The notes under the pieces are model-generated. The model had not been told where the DNA came from, did not search any database, and saw nothing but the letters and a program-made list of their open reading frames with translations. The position numbers were made by a program, and so were the translations under genes. Below, in pieces: positions 1 through 5,299 of a DNA stretch of 5,839 nt (within the stretch, counting starts at the first letter, position 1; each line of letters starts with the position of its first letter). The stretch comes from Methanoregulaceae archaeon (GTDB taxonomy: Archaea > Halobacteriota > Methanomicrobia > Methanomicrobiales > Methanospirillaceae): NCBI GenBank assembly GCA_028679405.1, contig JAJRBP010000180.1, positions 1 through 5,839 on the forward strand. Reading direction: 5' to 3'.

Positions 1-1144
1 CAAGGACTGACGCGGGGGGACCTTCCTCGACCCTGCCGATCACCCTGCTCTCCACGCCGGCCTTCCCGATCACGTCCCTGACAGGAGAGATCACGTCTGG
101 CGGTGCTACGATCAGCAGGGCATCGATGGATACGCCGAGGTAATCTATCATGAGGGCCTCAAGCATCTCCCGGACCTTCGGCTCGACGAGCCTGGACGTC
201 TCCTCTTCCTCGATGATGATCCGGCACCCGGCGGTTGCAGCCATCTCATGGACGTCACCCCGTAGTCCCCCGTTCGTAACATCGGTCATTGCATGCACTC
301 CCCTGAGTACCTCGTTCCCGACAAGGGCTTTTGCTGCCCTGAGGAAATCGAGGTTCATTGTTGACTCAACCACGTCCGGATACCCGGAATACATGGCTGC
401 AGTGGCGATGGTTCCGCCCCCTGCACCCGTGGTCATGAGGAGGAGATCGCCGGGGGCGGTGGCACGCCGTGGTGTGATGTGCGAGGCGACCCCGACCGAT
501 CCCACGCACCCGGTCATCCGGCTCCCGAGGACCATGTCGCCCCCGATCCGGAGCGTCGACCCGGAGACCAGGGGGACACCGACCAGGTCCCCGACGGTCG
601 TGATCCCTGCGGTGTAATCGAAGATCTTCCCGACATCCCCGTCATCCGCGACATGGATATCTGAAAAGAGCATGACCGGCCTCGCCCCCATCACGTAGAC
701 ATCGCGGAGTGTCGCCCTCGTCACGTGGAAACCCGCGAGAAAGGGGAAGTCGGAGAGACGGGAGTGCATCCCGTCCACCGTGCAGACGATGAACTCCCCC
801 GCACCTGAACGTACGACGCCCCCGTCGTCCATCTCCCCCACCCCGACTTCCGCACTCGTACTCCCTATCACCCGTGCGATCTGCCGGTGGGCATAGAAAT
901 CACCGGTCCCACGGGAGCCGACACCGAACTCGCCCATCCCGACCCCCGCGGGTTCGAATGCGAAGAGATCGCCCGAAAGATTACGGGTATTTTTCACCTC
1001 CTCGACCACCGCCCGCGAGAATTCCCCCGCATATGCAGGCGTGGCGTTTTTCCAGGTCATGATCATGGCCGAAAGATCCTGCCCGACCTCGACCTCCTGG
1101 TCCCCCGCGGCGAGACGCCGGCGGACGTACTCCTCAACATCCAT
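1..1144 (-). CDS. AIR synthase-related protein (PurM/HypE superfamily, COG1973-like), 3' end outside window
   Basis: This partial gene encodes 381 residues without a stop before the window edge. The protein has the two-domain PurM-like layout. The N-terminal AIRS-type domain carries DDGG at residues 106-109 and TVDG at 122-125, whose acidic residues fit the ATP/metal-binding positions of the superfamily. The AIRS_C-type domain begins near APGDLLLMTTGAGGG (residues 230-244) and continues with DVTNGGLRGDVHEMA (288-302), a match to the DxTxGGL block of HypE, ThiL and PurM relatives. It resembles the archaeal HypE-like group (COG1973) more than methanogenesis marker 2 or true HypE. The substrate of this group is not known to me, so only ATP-dependent chemistry is inferred. 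The ATG at 1144 is chosen because the frame is open from there and a T/A-rich box lies about 30 bases upstream, without a clear ribosome binding site. It is transcribed away from the gene at 1244 and looks cytosolic, with no membrane segment. Confidence 0.88.
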   Translation of the reverse strand, partial: MDVEEYVRRRLAAGDQEVEVGQDLSAMIMTWKNATPAYAGEFSRAVVEEVKNTRNLSGDLFAFEPAGVGMGEFGVGSRGTGDFYAHRQIARVIGSTSAEVGVGEMDDGGVVRSGAGEFIVCTVDGMHSRLSDFPFLAGFHVTRATLRDVYVMGARPVMLFSDIHVADDGDVGKIFDYTAGITTVGDLVGVPLVSGSTLRIGGDMVLGSRMTGCVGSVGVASHITPRRATAPGDLLLMTTGAGGGTIATAAMYSGYPDVVESTMNLDFLRAAKALVGNEVLRGVHAMTDVTNGGLRGDVHEMAATAGCRIIIEEEETSRLVEPKVREMLEALMIDYLGVSIDALLIVAPPDVISPVRDVIGKAGVESRVIGRVEEGPPASVL

Positions 1145-1167
1145 GGGTGAAATGTGCGCCGATCTCC

Positions 1168-1178
1168 GATAAAAAACG
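1168..1178 (-). promoter_or_regulatory. TATA-like box for the AIR synthase-related gene
   Basis: On the minus strand this reads CGTTTTTTATC. Its centre lies about 30 bases before the ATG at 1144, the spacing expected for an archaeal TATA box feeding a leaderless or nearly leaderless transcript. No good Shine-Dalgarno sequence sits next to that ATG, which agrees with this reading. On the plus strand the same bases read GATAAAAAACG and could also serve the gene at 1244, with a longer leader. Confidence 0.45.
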
Positions 1179-1193
1179 ATTGATTGAAGGATT

Positions 1194-1207
1194 GCGGGAG
1201 TACCCGC
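1194..1207. repeat. Short inverted repeat in the divergent promoter region
   Basis: GCGGG (1194-1198) and CCCGC (1203-1207) are exact inverted copies around a four-base centre. They sit between the two proposed TATA-like boxes of the divergent genes. A second, looser inverted pair, GGAGTA (1197-1202) and TACTCC (1218-1223), overlaps the same place. Position and symmetry would suit an operator, but arms this short can occur by chance in GC-rich DNA. Confidence 0.3.
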
Positions 1208-1209
1208 AA

Positions 1210-1219
1210 GGTATAACTA
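1210..1219 (+). promoter_or_regulatory. TATA-like box for the 124-residue protein gene
   Basis: The sequence GGTATAACTA is centred about 30 bases before the ATG at 1244, which predicts transcription starting at or within a few bases of that ATG. The absence of a ribosome binding site before 1244 supports a leaderless transcript. Confidence 0.45.
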
Positions 1220-1243
1220 CTCCACGGTGCATATGCGGCACTC

Positions 1244-1618
1244 ATGACCATCAGTGAGAGCAAGGCAATGGATGTCTCCGGCGCCACAAAGGACATGATC
1301 AAGCGCTTTGAGGTGGAGAACGACATCATGGTCGAGACCCTGGTCGAGCCGATGTACTGGACGGTGACTGTCTTCATCAACCGGCCGTGGGGAGGTCCCA
1401 AGAAGAGGAATATCAGGGCAAAGAAGTACATTACCGCCCCGGATGCGAAAGGGCTCGTCTTCGTGCTCGACAACCCGATCTCCGAGAATACCTACAGCAT
1501 GGAGACGTGGAAGGATTCACCTGACATCAACACGTTCGTAAAGCAGGTGCTCGATGCAGTAGTGGCGAAGCGGGCCGAAGAGACAGTGGCGACGGGATCC
1601 GGCCCGGGGTGCGGGTGA
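1244..1618 (+). CDS. Conserved-looking hypothetical protein, 124 residues
   Basis: I do not recognise this protein and assign no function. It is small, soluble and of mixed charge, with no signal peptide or membrane segment. A basic, Pro/Gly-containing stretch (RPWGGPKKRNIRAKK, residues 47-61) lies between two segments likely to form beta strands: the Trp/Val/Phe-rich part at residues 38-45 and LVFVLDN at 71-77. A probable helix follows (FVKQVLDAVVAKRAEE, 97-112). The tail ends in GSGPGCG, a flexible end with the only cysteine. The ATG at 1244 fits the TATA-like box 30 bases upstream. An in-frame ATG at 1268 would remove eight residues and is the alternative start. It is a single-gene unit, divergent from the AIR synthase-related gene and followed by an oligo-T tract. 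Strong third-position GC and lack of interruption support real coding; the minus-strand frames across it look like shadows. Confidence 0.8.
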   Translation: MTISESKAMDVSGATKDMIKRFEVENDIMVETLVEPMYWTVTVFINRPWGGPKKRNIRAKKYITAPDAKGLVFVLDNPISENTYSMETWKDSPDINTFVKQVLDAVVAKRAEETVATGSGPGCG

Positions 1619-1652
1619 GAGATCCCGGGTGAGGAGATTACGGCTCTTTTTT
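1593..1652 (+). terminator. Possible terminator of the 124-residue protein gene
   Basis: A seven-base inverted pair, CGGGATC (1593-1599) and GATCCCG (1621-1627), spans the stop codon with a 21-base loop. Twenty bases later comes TTTTTT (1647-1652), continued by more T-rich sequence. Archaeal termination mainly needs oligo-T tracts, so the T tract is the stronger part of this call; the hairpin may be incidental. Confidence 0.4.
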
Positions 1653-1692
1653 CGTTTCCAATTGAAATTCTCTCCTTATTGTAACGTCGCAG

Positions 1693-1705
1693 AAATATGT
1701 TTATT
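1693..1705 (+). promoter_or_regulatory. TATA-like box upstream of a candidate small gene
   Basis: AAATATGTTTATT is the most AT-rich promoter-like motif on the plus strand in this stretch. A start of transcription about 26 bases beyond its centre would fall near 1725, just ahead of the GTG codons at 1731 and 1734. It could instead drive a short non-coding RNA toward the converging gene. Confidence 0.4.
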
Positions 1706-1733
1706 CCCCTGGATTTCCGAATTGAGGGGGGTG

Positions 1734-1889
1734 GTGACACAATTCTGCCTCTCCCCACGGTGCGGTTTCCATTGGACCTGCGAGATCCGCGGTTATCCCG
1801 GTCAGGTCGAACGCCCGGCCGGTATCACGACGCCACCATCGTGCTGCGAAACCCCGGGGCGTTTTAAAATCCTGGAACGGTCAGGGTAA
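1734..1889 (+). CDS. Candidate small Cys-rich protein, 51 residues, possible zinc-binding
   Basis: This short frame is tentative. Starting at GTG 1734 it gives 51 residues with five cysteines (5, 10, 16, 37, 38). CLSPRCGFHW at residues 5-14 resembles the first knuckle of small archaeal zinc ribbons, and PPSCCETPGRFKI at 35-47 could supply the second pair of ligands, although the spacings (C-x4-C, then adjacent CC) are not the classical CxxC. GAGG at 1724-1727 lies six bases before GTG 1734, and a TATA-like box ends 28 bases before it. GTG 1731 is an equally possible start, adding one residue. An ATG at 1629 in the same frame gives 86 residues, but it would begin upstream of the promoter-like box and read through the T tract, so it is less likely. 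The frame may also be chance, or the remnant of a zinc-ribbon gene. Confidence 0.4.
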   Translation: MTQFCLSPRCGFHWTCEIRGYPGQVERPAGITTPPSCCETPGRFKILERSG

Positions 1890-1971
1890 GGATTTTCAGA
1901 AACCGGAATGACGGGCCCAGTCGTCTCACAGGGGAGGCTGCGACCTGAGCATCCTGCCTGTTCTTGTCCGG

Positions 1972-2472
1972 TTACCCTTCCAGGGTGTGGATAACAGGGG
2001 GGATCGCCGAGGCCTCGGTAAACTCGGTGGAGAAACCGTCCGGGAACCGGACTGTCGTTATCCGGGGCGAGAAGTCAGGTTTGACGAGTGACGAGAACCA
2101 GTAGTCATCGAGGACCGTGCCGGCCTGGTCGAAAGAGAGACCAGGTGTCACGAGAGTCGTTGAATTATCAGCAGTGTGGACACTGGCCAGATTGTACACG
2201 GTGAAATCCGCCGATCTTGTCCCGGCCGAAGAGACGCTTACCTGCCGGTTCAGGCTTTTTTCGAGTGCCGACCGGAGTTCAGTGGCCGGGTCGGCGATAT
2301 GGAGGTAGACCGCGATATACTCGACCCAGGAGAGCGAGTACTCAAGTGCGACCTGCGTGTCCCCGTTCTTCCGGACATCGAGCGTGAGCTCATCCGCAGA
2401 GAATGCCTGCACCGGTGCCATGAAGATGACAGCTATGCAGAGAATAATGGCGGCGCAGGTGATCCCTCTCAT
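1972..2472 (-). CDS. Secreted or surface protein of unknown function, 166 residues
   Basis: The protein begins with a typical signal peptide: MRGI, then a hydrophobic core to about residue 20 (IILCIAVIFMA), and a likely cleavage after VQA near residue 24. The mature part is about 140 residues, has no further membrane segment, and alternates polar and hydrophobic residues as beta-rich exported domains do. Its end contains FPDGFSTEFTEASAIPPVIH, a pattern reminiscent of exported archaeal domains, but I cannot name a family. The frame is open upstream as far as ATG 2619, but that would overlap the ATPase gene by about 100 bases and bury the signal peptide. ATG 2472 places the signal peptide at the N-terminus and has a TATA-like box 29 bases upstream. 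ATG 2514, eight bases after the ATPase stop and behind GTGGGGAT, is the operon-style alternative and would add 14 residues. The location beside an ABC exporter suggests, without proving, an accessory or cargo role. Confidence 0.78.
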   Translation of the reverse strand: MRGITCAAIILCIAVIFMAPVQAFSADELTLDVRKNGDTQVALEYSLSWVEYIAVYLHIADPATELRSALEKSLNRQVSVSSAGTRSADFTVYNLASVHTADNSTTLVTPGLSFDQAGTVLDDYWFSSLVKPDFSPRITTVRFPDGFSTEFTEASAIPPVIHTLEG

Positions 2473-2496
2473 CGGATGACATTTGCCAAGCGGAGA

Positions 2497-2506
2497 GATA
2501 AAAGTA
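2497..2506 (-). promoter_or_regulatory. TATA-like box for the secreted protein gene
   Basis: The minus strand reads TACTTTTATC, centred about 29 bases before ATG 2472, with no ribosome binding site next to that ATG. This supports a leaderless transcript of the secreted protein gene that is separate from, or additional to, readthrough from the ATPase gene ending at 2523. Confidence 0.45.
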
Positions 2507-2522
2507 TCCTGCATATCCCCAC

Positions 2523-3410
2523 TTACTTTCCAATCCTGATAAGCATCTCCTCGAGCGTCGGGTAGTGGGACTCTATCCGCTCGACCCTGCCCCCGTGCCT
2601 GCCGATAACTTCTGTGCACCGGTTCATCTCGCCGATGTCCGGGACGCTCACGTGATAGAGGCCTCCCTCGAAGCTGTATTCCCTGCAGGACTCGAGGTGG
2701 GAGATATCGGGCATATGGAACGAGATCCGGTAGCTGATCGAGCCGAACATCTCGCGGAGCTCGTGCATGTTCCCCATCGCGACGACCTTCCCACGGCGGA
2801 GGATCATCACCTTGTTGCAGATCTCCTCCACCTGGTAGAGGTTGTGTGCAGACAGGACGATCGTCTTCCCTTCGTTGCGCAGGTCCTTCAAATAATCGAT
2901 GATATACCTGGAGGTCATCGGGTCGAGGCCTGAGGTCGGTTCGTCATAGATCAGGACCGACGGGTTGTGTATGAGGGAACGGGCGATCGCGACCTTCCTC
3001 TTCATCCCCTTCGAAAACTCCCCCATCTTCTTCCCGTCGGGATCGAGGGAGAGGGATTCCAGGAGCTCGCGTTTCCGCCTCTCGATGGTCTGCCGGTCGA
3101 GGGCGTAGATCTCCCCGAAGAAGCGGAGGTACTCGTCCACGGTCATCGTCTCGTAGAGCCTGGACTCCTCGGGGAGGTATCCCAGGATCCGTTTCAGGTG
3201 GTCCGGGTCGGAGAGCACGTCGATACCGCCGATCTCGAGGCGGCCTTCAGTCGGGTCTATCAGGCCGGACAGGATCTTCAGCATCGTCGTCTTGCCTGCA
3301 CCGTTATGGCCGATCACCCCGAAGATCTCCCCGTCCCCGCACCCGAAACTGACGTGGTCGAGGGCTTTATACAAGCCGTAGGTCTTCGTGAGTCCGGAAG
3401 CCGTTATCAT
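2523..3410 (-). CDS. ABC transporter ATP-binding protein (ABC-2/NatA-like exporter ATPase)
   Basis: This 295-residue cytosolic ATPase should power the ABC-2 type exporter whose permeases are encoded divergently. All nucleotide-binding motifs are present: Walker A GHNGAGKT (residues 34-41), signature FSKGMKRK (132-139, with K where many families have G), Walker B VLIYDEP (152-158) with catalytic Glu157, D-loop SGLD (160-163), and switch His189. The Q-loop reads YLPEES (78-83), so Glu81 stands where Gln is usual; Glu here is also known in the NatA-like group. A C-terminal domain of about 70 residues (225-295) follows the ATPase core, as in NatA/DRA-type proteins, and the length is normal for that group. 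ATG 3410 follows GGGAG at four bases. Substrate cannot be read from the ATPase; the permease partners indicate export rather than uptake. Confidence 0.95.
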   Translation of the reverse strand: MITASGLTKTYGLYKALDHVSFGCGDGEIFGVIGHNGAGKTTMLKILSGLIDPTEGRLEIGGIDVLSDPDHLKRILGYLPEESRLYETMTVDEYLRFFGEIYALDRQTIERRKRELLESLSLDPDGKKMGEFSKGMKRKVAIARSLIHNPSVLIYDEPTSGLDPMTSRYIIDYLKDLRNEGKTIVLSAHNLYQVEEICNKVMILRRGKVVAMGNMHELREMFGSISYRISFHMPDISHLESCREYSFEGGLYHVSVPDIGEMNRCTEVIGRHGGRVERIESHYPTLEEMLIRIGK

Positions 3411-3416
3411 TTCGCT
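3411..3416 (-). promoter_or_regulatory. Start context of the ATPase gene
   Basis: Minus-strand bases just ahead of ATG 3410 read GGGAGCGAA, a clear Shine-Dalgarno match at normal spacing. This contrasts with the starts at 1144, 1244, 2472 and 3491, which have none, so the ATPase mRNA probably carries a short leader. Confidence 0.55.
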
Positions 3417-3447
3417 CCCTGCATTACCCGTTTTCCTCTACCTGCAA

Positions 3448-3460
3448 GGTCTTATACCTG
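3448..3460. promoter_or_regulatory. Shared, nearly palindromic TATA region of the divergent exporter genes
   Basis: AGGTCTTATACCT is close to its own reverse complement (AGGT and ACCT arms). On the minus strand it reads GGTATAAG, about 44 bases before the ATPase ATG, giving a leader of about 18 bases that includes the GGGAG site. On the plus strand it reads CTTATACC, about 37 bases before the permease ATG at 3491, giving a leader of about 10 bases. One TATA-like element could therefore serve both directions and keep ATPase and permease levels matched. A second AT-rich element, CCAAAATAACG at 3470-3480, is an alternative but lies too close to ATG 3491. Confidence 0.4.
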
Positions 3461-3490
3461 ATGAACATACCAAAATAACGAACATTTCTC

Positions 3491-5299
3491 ATGGGGTTTG
3501 CGTCCGATACCGTAACCGTGGCACGATGGGAGGTGAAACGTTCCGTCGGCACGATGGGCAGAAACGTGCTCCCTGTTGCCATTGCTCTTATCATCCTGCT
3601 TCTCGTGGTCACAGGGTATACCACCCAGAGCGGAATCCACCTCCAGGACAGGATCTACCGGGTCGGTACCGACGACCCGGCCGTCGCGAACCTCTTCTCG
3701 GCTGACCCCCGTTTCTCGATCTACGTCCTCGACCCGGCTTCGCTTCAATCCGGCAGGGGAGCTTTCGACCTGACCATCCAGAACGGAACTGTCGTTCCTT
3801 TAAGGACGGACCGGGGAAGGGCTGCCGCAAAGACCCTCGCAAGGGATTACGACCAGTACAGGATCTCGGTGTACAACCAGGAGCAGGACCTCTTCGCGGC
3901 CTACCCGCTGTGGCTCAACCTGAGTTACGTGAAGAGCGAGCTCGACTTCGCGGCGACCCAGTCCGGCCAGCAGGCCCTCTCGACTGCCAGGAGCGCAGTT
4001 CCGCCCGTACCGGAGGCTGAGGTCCAGCCGGTCGAGCTCCCGGCCGGGACCGTCGGGATCAGCGAAGAGGAGCTTCGTTCCGCACTGGAAGTCCAGCCGG
4101 CGAGCCAGAACCAGCTCACCAGGTATACCGAGATGTTCGGGCAGGACTCGCCGCTCGCCAATTTCAAGACCCCCTCCCAGCTCTCACCCCCGCTCCCGTT
4201 CGACTCGATCATCCTGATCTTCGTCTTCATCTTCCCGCTCTACTTCTCCTCCCAGTTCTTCATGATGTCCATCATGAACGAGCGGATCGGCCGAAGGGGC
4301 GAGGTCCTCCTCTCGACGCCGGCCAGACCGGCGGCCATCATTGCAGGAAAAGCCCTCCCGTACTTCCTCGGGATGCTCGCGGTCTCCGGGGCCCTCATCC
4401 TCTGGCTCCGTGCGCCGCCTGAGATCATCCTGCCGCTCATCCCGGTGATCCTCTTCTTCCTCGCAAGCGCTCTCCTCATCGGGATGGTCTCGAGGAGTTT
4501 CAAGGAACTCTCTTTCATCTCGATCTTCTTCTCGACCGTCGCGACCTCCTACCTCTTCTTCCCGAGTATTTTCGCCAATGTCCACATCGTGAGCCTTGTC
4601 TCGCCGATCACACTTATCATACTGCTGCTCCAGGGGACGACGGTCACCCCGATGGACTATGTGTATTCGACGTCGCTCTTCATCCTCACGAGCGTGATCC
4701 TCTTCTATATCGGCGTCCGGAATTTCCGCGAGGAGCGCCTCTTCTCCCAGGACCGCCTCCTCGTGAAGTTCCGTGATTTCATCGGGGGGAGCCTTCCGGA
4801 AAAAAGGCCTTATCTCTCGCTGTTCGTGCTGAATGCCCTCGTGATACCGTTCGTATTCATGGCCCAGCTGATGCTCCTCGTCATCCTCTTCAACCTCCCT
4901 ATGCCCCTCTCGCTCGTCCTGCTGCTTGTCGTCGCAGCGCTTGTCGAGGAGATCGCCAAGTCGATCGGCATCACGACGCTTTTCCAGCGTGCACCCGCGA
5001 TCTTTTCCTGGAAGATGGTGGTCATCGCCTCGCTCGTGACCGCGGCCGGTTTCCTCTTCGGGGAGAAACTCCTCCTCTTCATCACCCTCTCCCAGATTTC
5101 GGACTCGGTCTTCGGGAGCGTCCTCTTCCTCTCGCTCGGACTGCTCTGGCTCCCGTTCCTCCTCCACTTCGGCGGGACGCTGGTCGTGGGCGCATCGGTA
5201 AAAAAGTTCGGCTGGAAAGGATACGTTCCCGGGCTCGCAGGCGCGACGATCCTCCACTGCCTGTATAATATCTACATGATCAGGGGGTGGTTCCTGTGA
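3491..5299 (+). CDS. ABC-2 type permease fused to a PrsW-like intramembrane protease domain
   Basis: This is a 602-residue membrane protein in two parts. Residues 1-425 are an ABC-2/NatB-like permease: a cytosolic start, one helix (about 26-44), an outside domain (45-235), then about six helices between 236 and 408, with the cytosolic NERIGRRGEVLLSTPARP segment (263-280) that usually contacts the ATPase. Residues 440-602 form a second multi-helix domain with the spaced motifs of PrsW-type glutamic proteases: VEEIAK (485-490), FLFGE (521-525), HFGGTLVVG (559-567) and HCLYN (589-593). Glu486, Glu487, Glu525, His559 and His589 are therefore candidate active-site residues. A CPBP-type (Abi/CAAX-like) domain is the main alternative, but the single His-rich pairing and the EExxK spacing favour PrsW. 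ATG 3491 is the only good start at the head of the frame. The gene is the first of a plus-strand operon and overlaps the next permease by four bases. Confidence 0.88.
   Translation: MGFASDTVTVARWEVKRSVGTMGRNVLPVAIALIILLLVVTGYTTQSGIHLQDRIYRVGTDDPAVANLFSADPRFSIYVLDPASLQSGRGAFDLTIQNGTVVPLRTDRGRAAAKTLARDYDQYRISVYNQEQDLFAAYPLWLNLSYVKSELDFAATQSGQQALSTARSAVPPVPEAEVQPVELPAGTVGISEEELRSALEVQPASQNQLTRYTEMFGQDSPLANFKTPSQLSPPLPFDSIILIFVFIFPLYFSSQFFMMSIMNERIGRRGEVLLSTPARPAAIIAGKALPYFLGMLAVSGALILWLRAPPEIILPLIPVILFFLASALLIGMVSRSFKELSFISIFFSTVATSYLFFPSIFANVHIVSLVSPITLIILLLQGTTVTPMDYVYSTSLFILTSVILFYIGVRNFREERLFSQDRLLVKFRDFIGGSLPEKRPYLSLFVLNALVIPFVFMAQLMLLVILFNLPMPLSLVLLLVVAALVEEIAKSIGITTLFQRAPAIFSWKMVVIASLVTAAGFLFGEKLLLFITLSQISDSVFGSVLFLSLGLLWLPFLLHFGGTLVVGASVKKFGWKGYVPGLAGATILHCLYNIYMIRGWFL
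5282..5290 (+). promoter_or_regulatory. Ribosome binding site fixing the GTG start of the second permease
   Basis: AGGGGGTGG lies inside the last codons of the first permease, five bases before GTG 5296. It supports a GTG start overlapping the TGA stop (GTGA), an arrangement usual for translationally coupled subunits. Confidence 0.6.

Larger units (their letters stand above)
1619..1971. other. 353-base stretch with no certain gene
   Basis: Between the stop at 1618 and the converging stop at 1972 there is no gene I can assign with confidence. The first part (1640-1705) is clearly more AT-rich than its surroundings and holds an oligo-T tract and a TATA-like box. The middle holds the candidate small frame at 1734-1889. 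I see nothing in 1890-1971: no clear hairpin, T tract or RNA gene. Confidence 0.6.

Noticed and set aside
150..1062. Plus-strand frames opposite the AIR synthase-related gene
   Set aside because: The minus strand is open for 381 codons with PurM-superfamily motifs; the plus frames have shadow-like Ser/Arg/Pro-rich composition.
1063..1758. Minus-strand frames of 136 and 88 residues over the 124-residue gene
   Set aside because: They overlap the start of the AIR synthase-related gene or cross the T-rich boundary, have no promoter fit, and look like antisense of the plus-strand gene.
2117..2565. Plus-strand frames opposite the secreted protein gene
   Set aside because: No domain, promoter or ribosome binding site; the minus-strand frame has a clean signal peptide.
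2473..2619. Long start (ATG 2619) for the secreted protein
   Set aside because: It would overlap the ATPase gene by about 100 bases and put a polar Arg/Asp-rich segment ahead of the signal peptide.
2565..3461. Plus-strand frames of 122 and 164 residues opposite the ATPase
   Set aside because: They are antisense shadows of an ATPase with all motifs intact, and their translations are rich in His, Asp, Val and Pro without any domain.
4184..5257. Long minus-strand frame of 357 residues opposite the permease
   Set aside because: Its translation is an extreme run of Glu, Asp and Arg, which is what the antisense of a Leu/Ile/Phe-rich membrane protein gives. The plus strand has clear permease and protease-like motifs.
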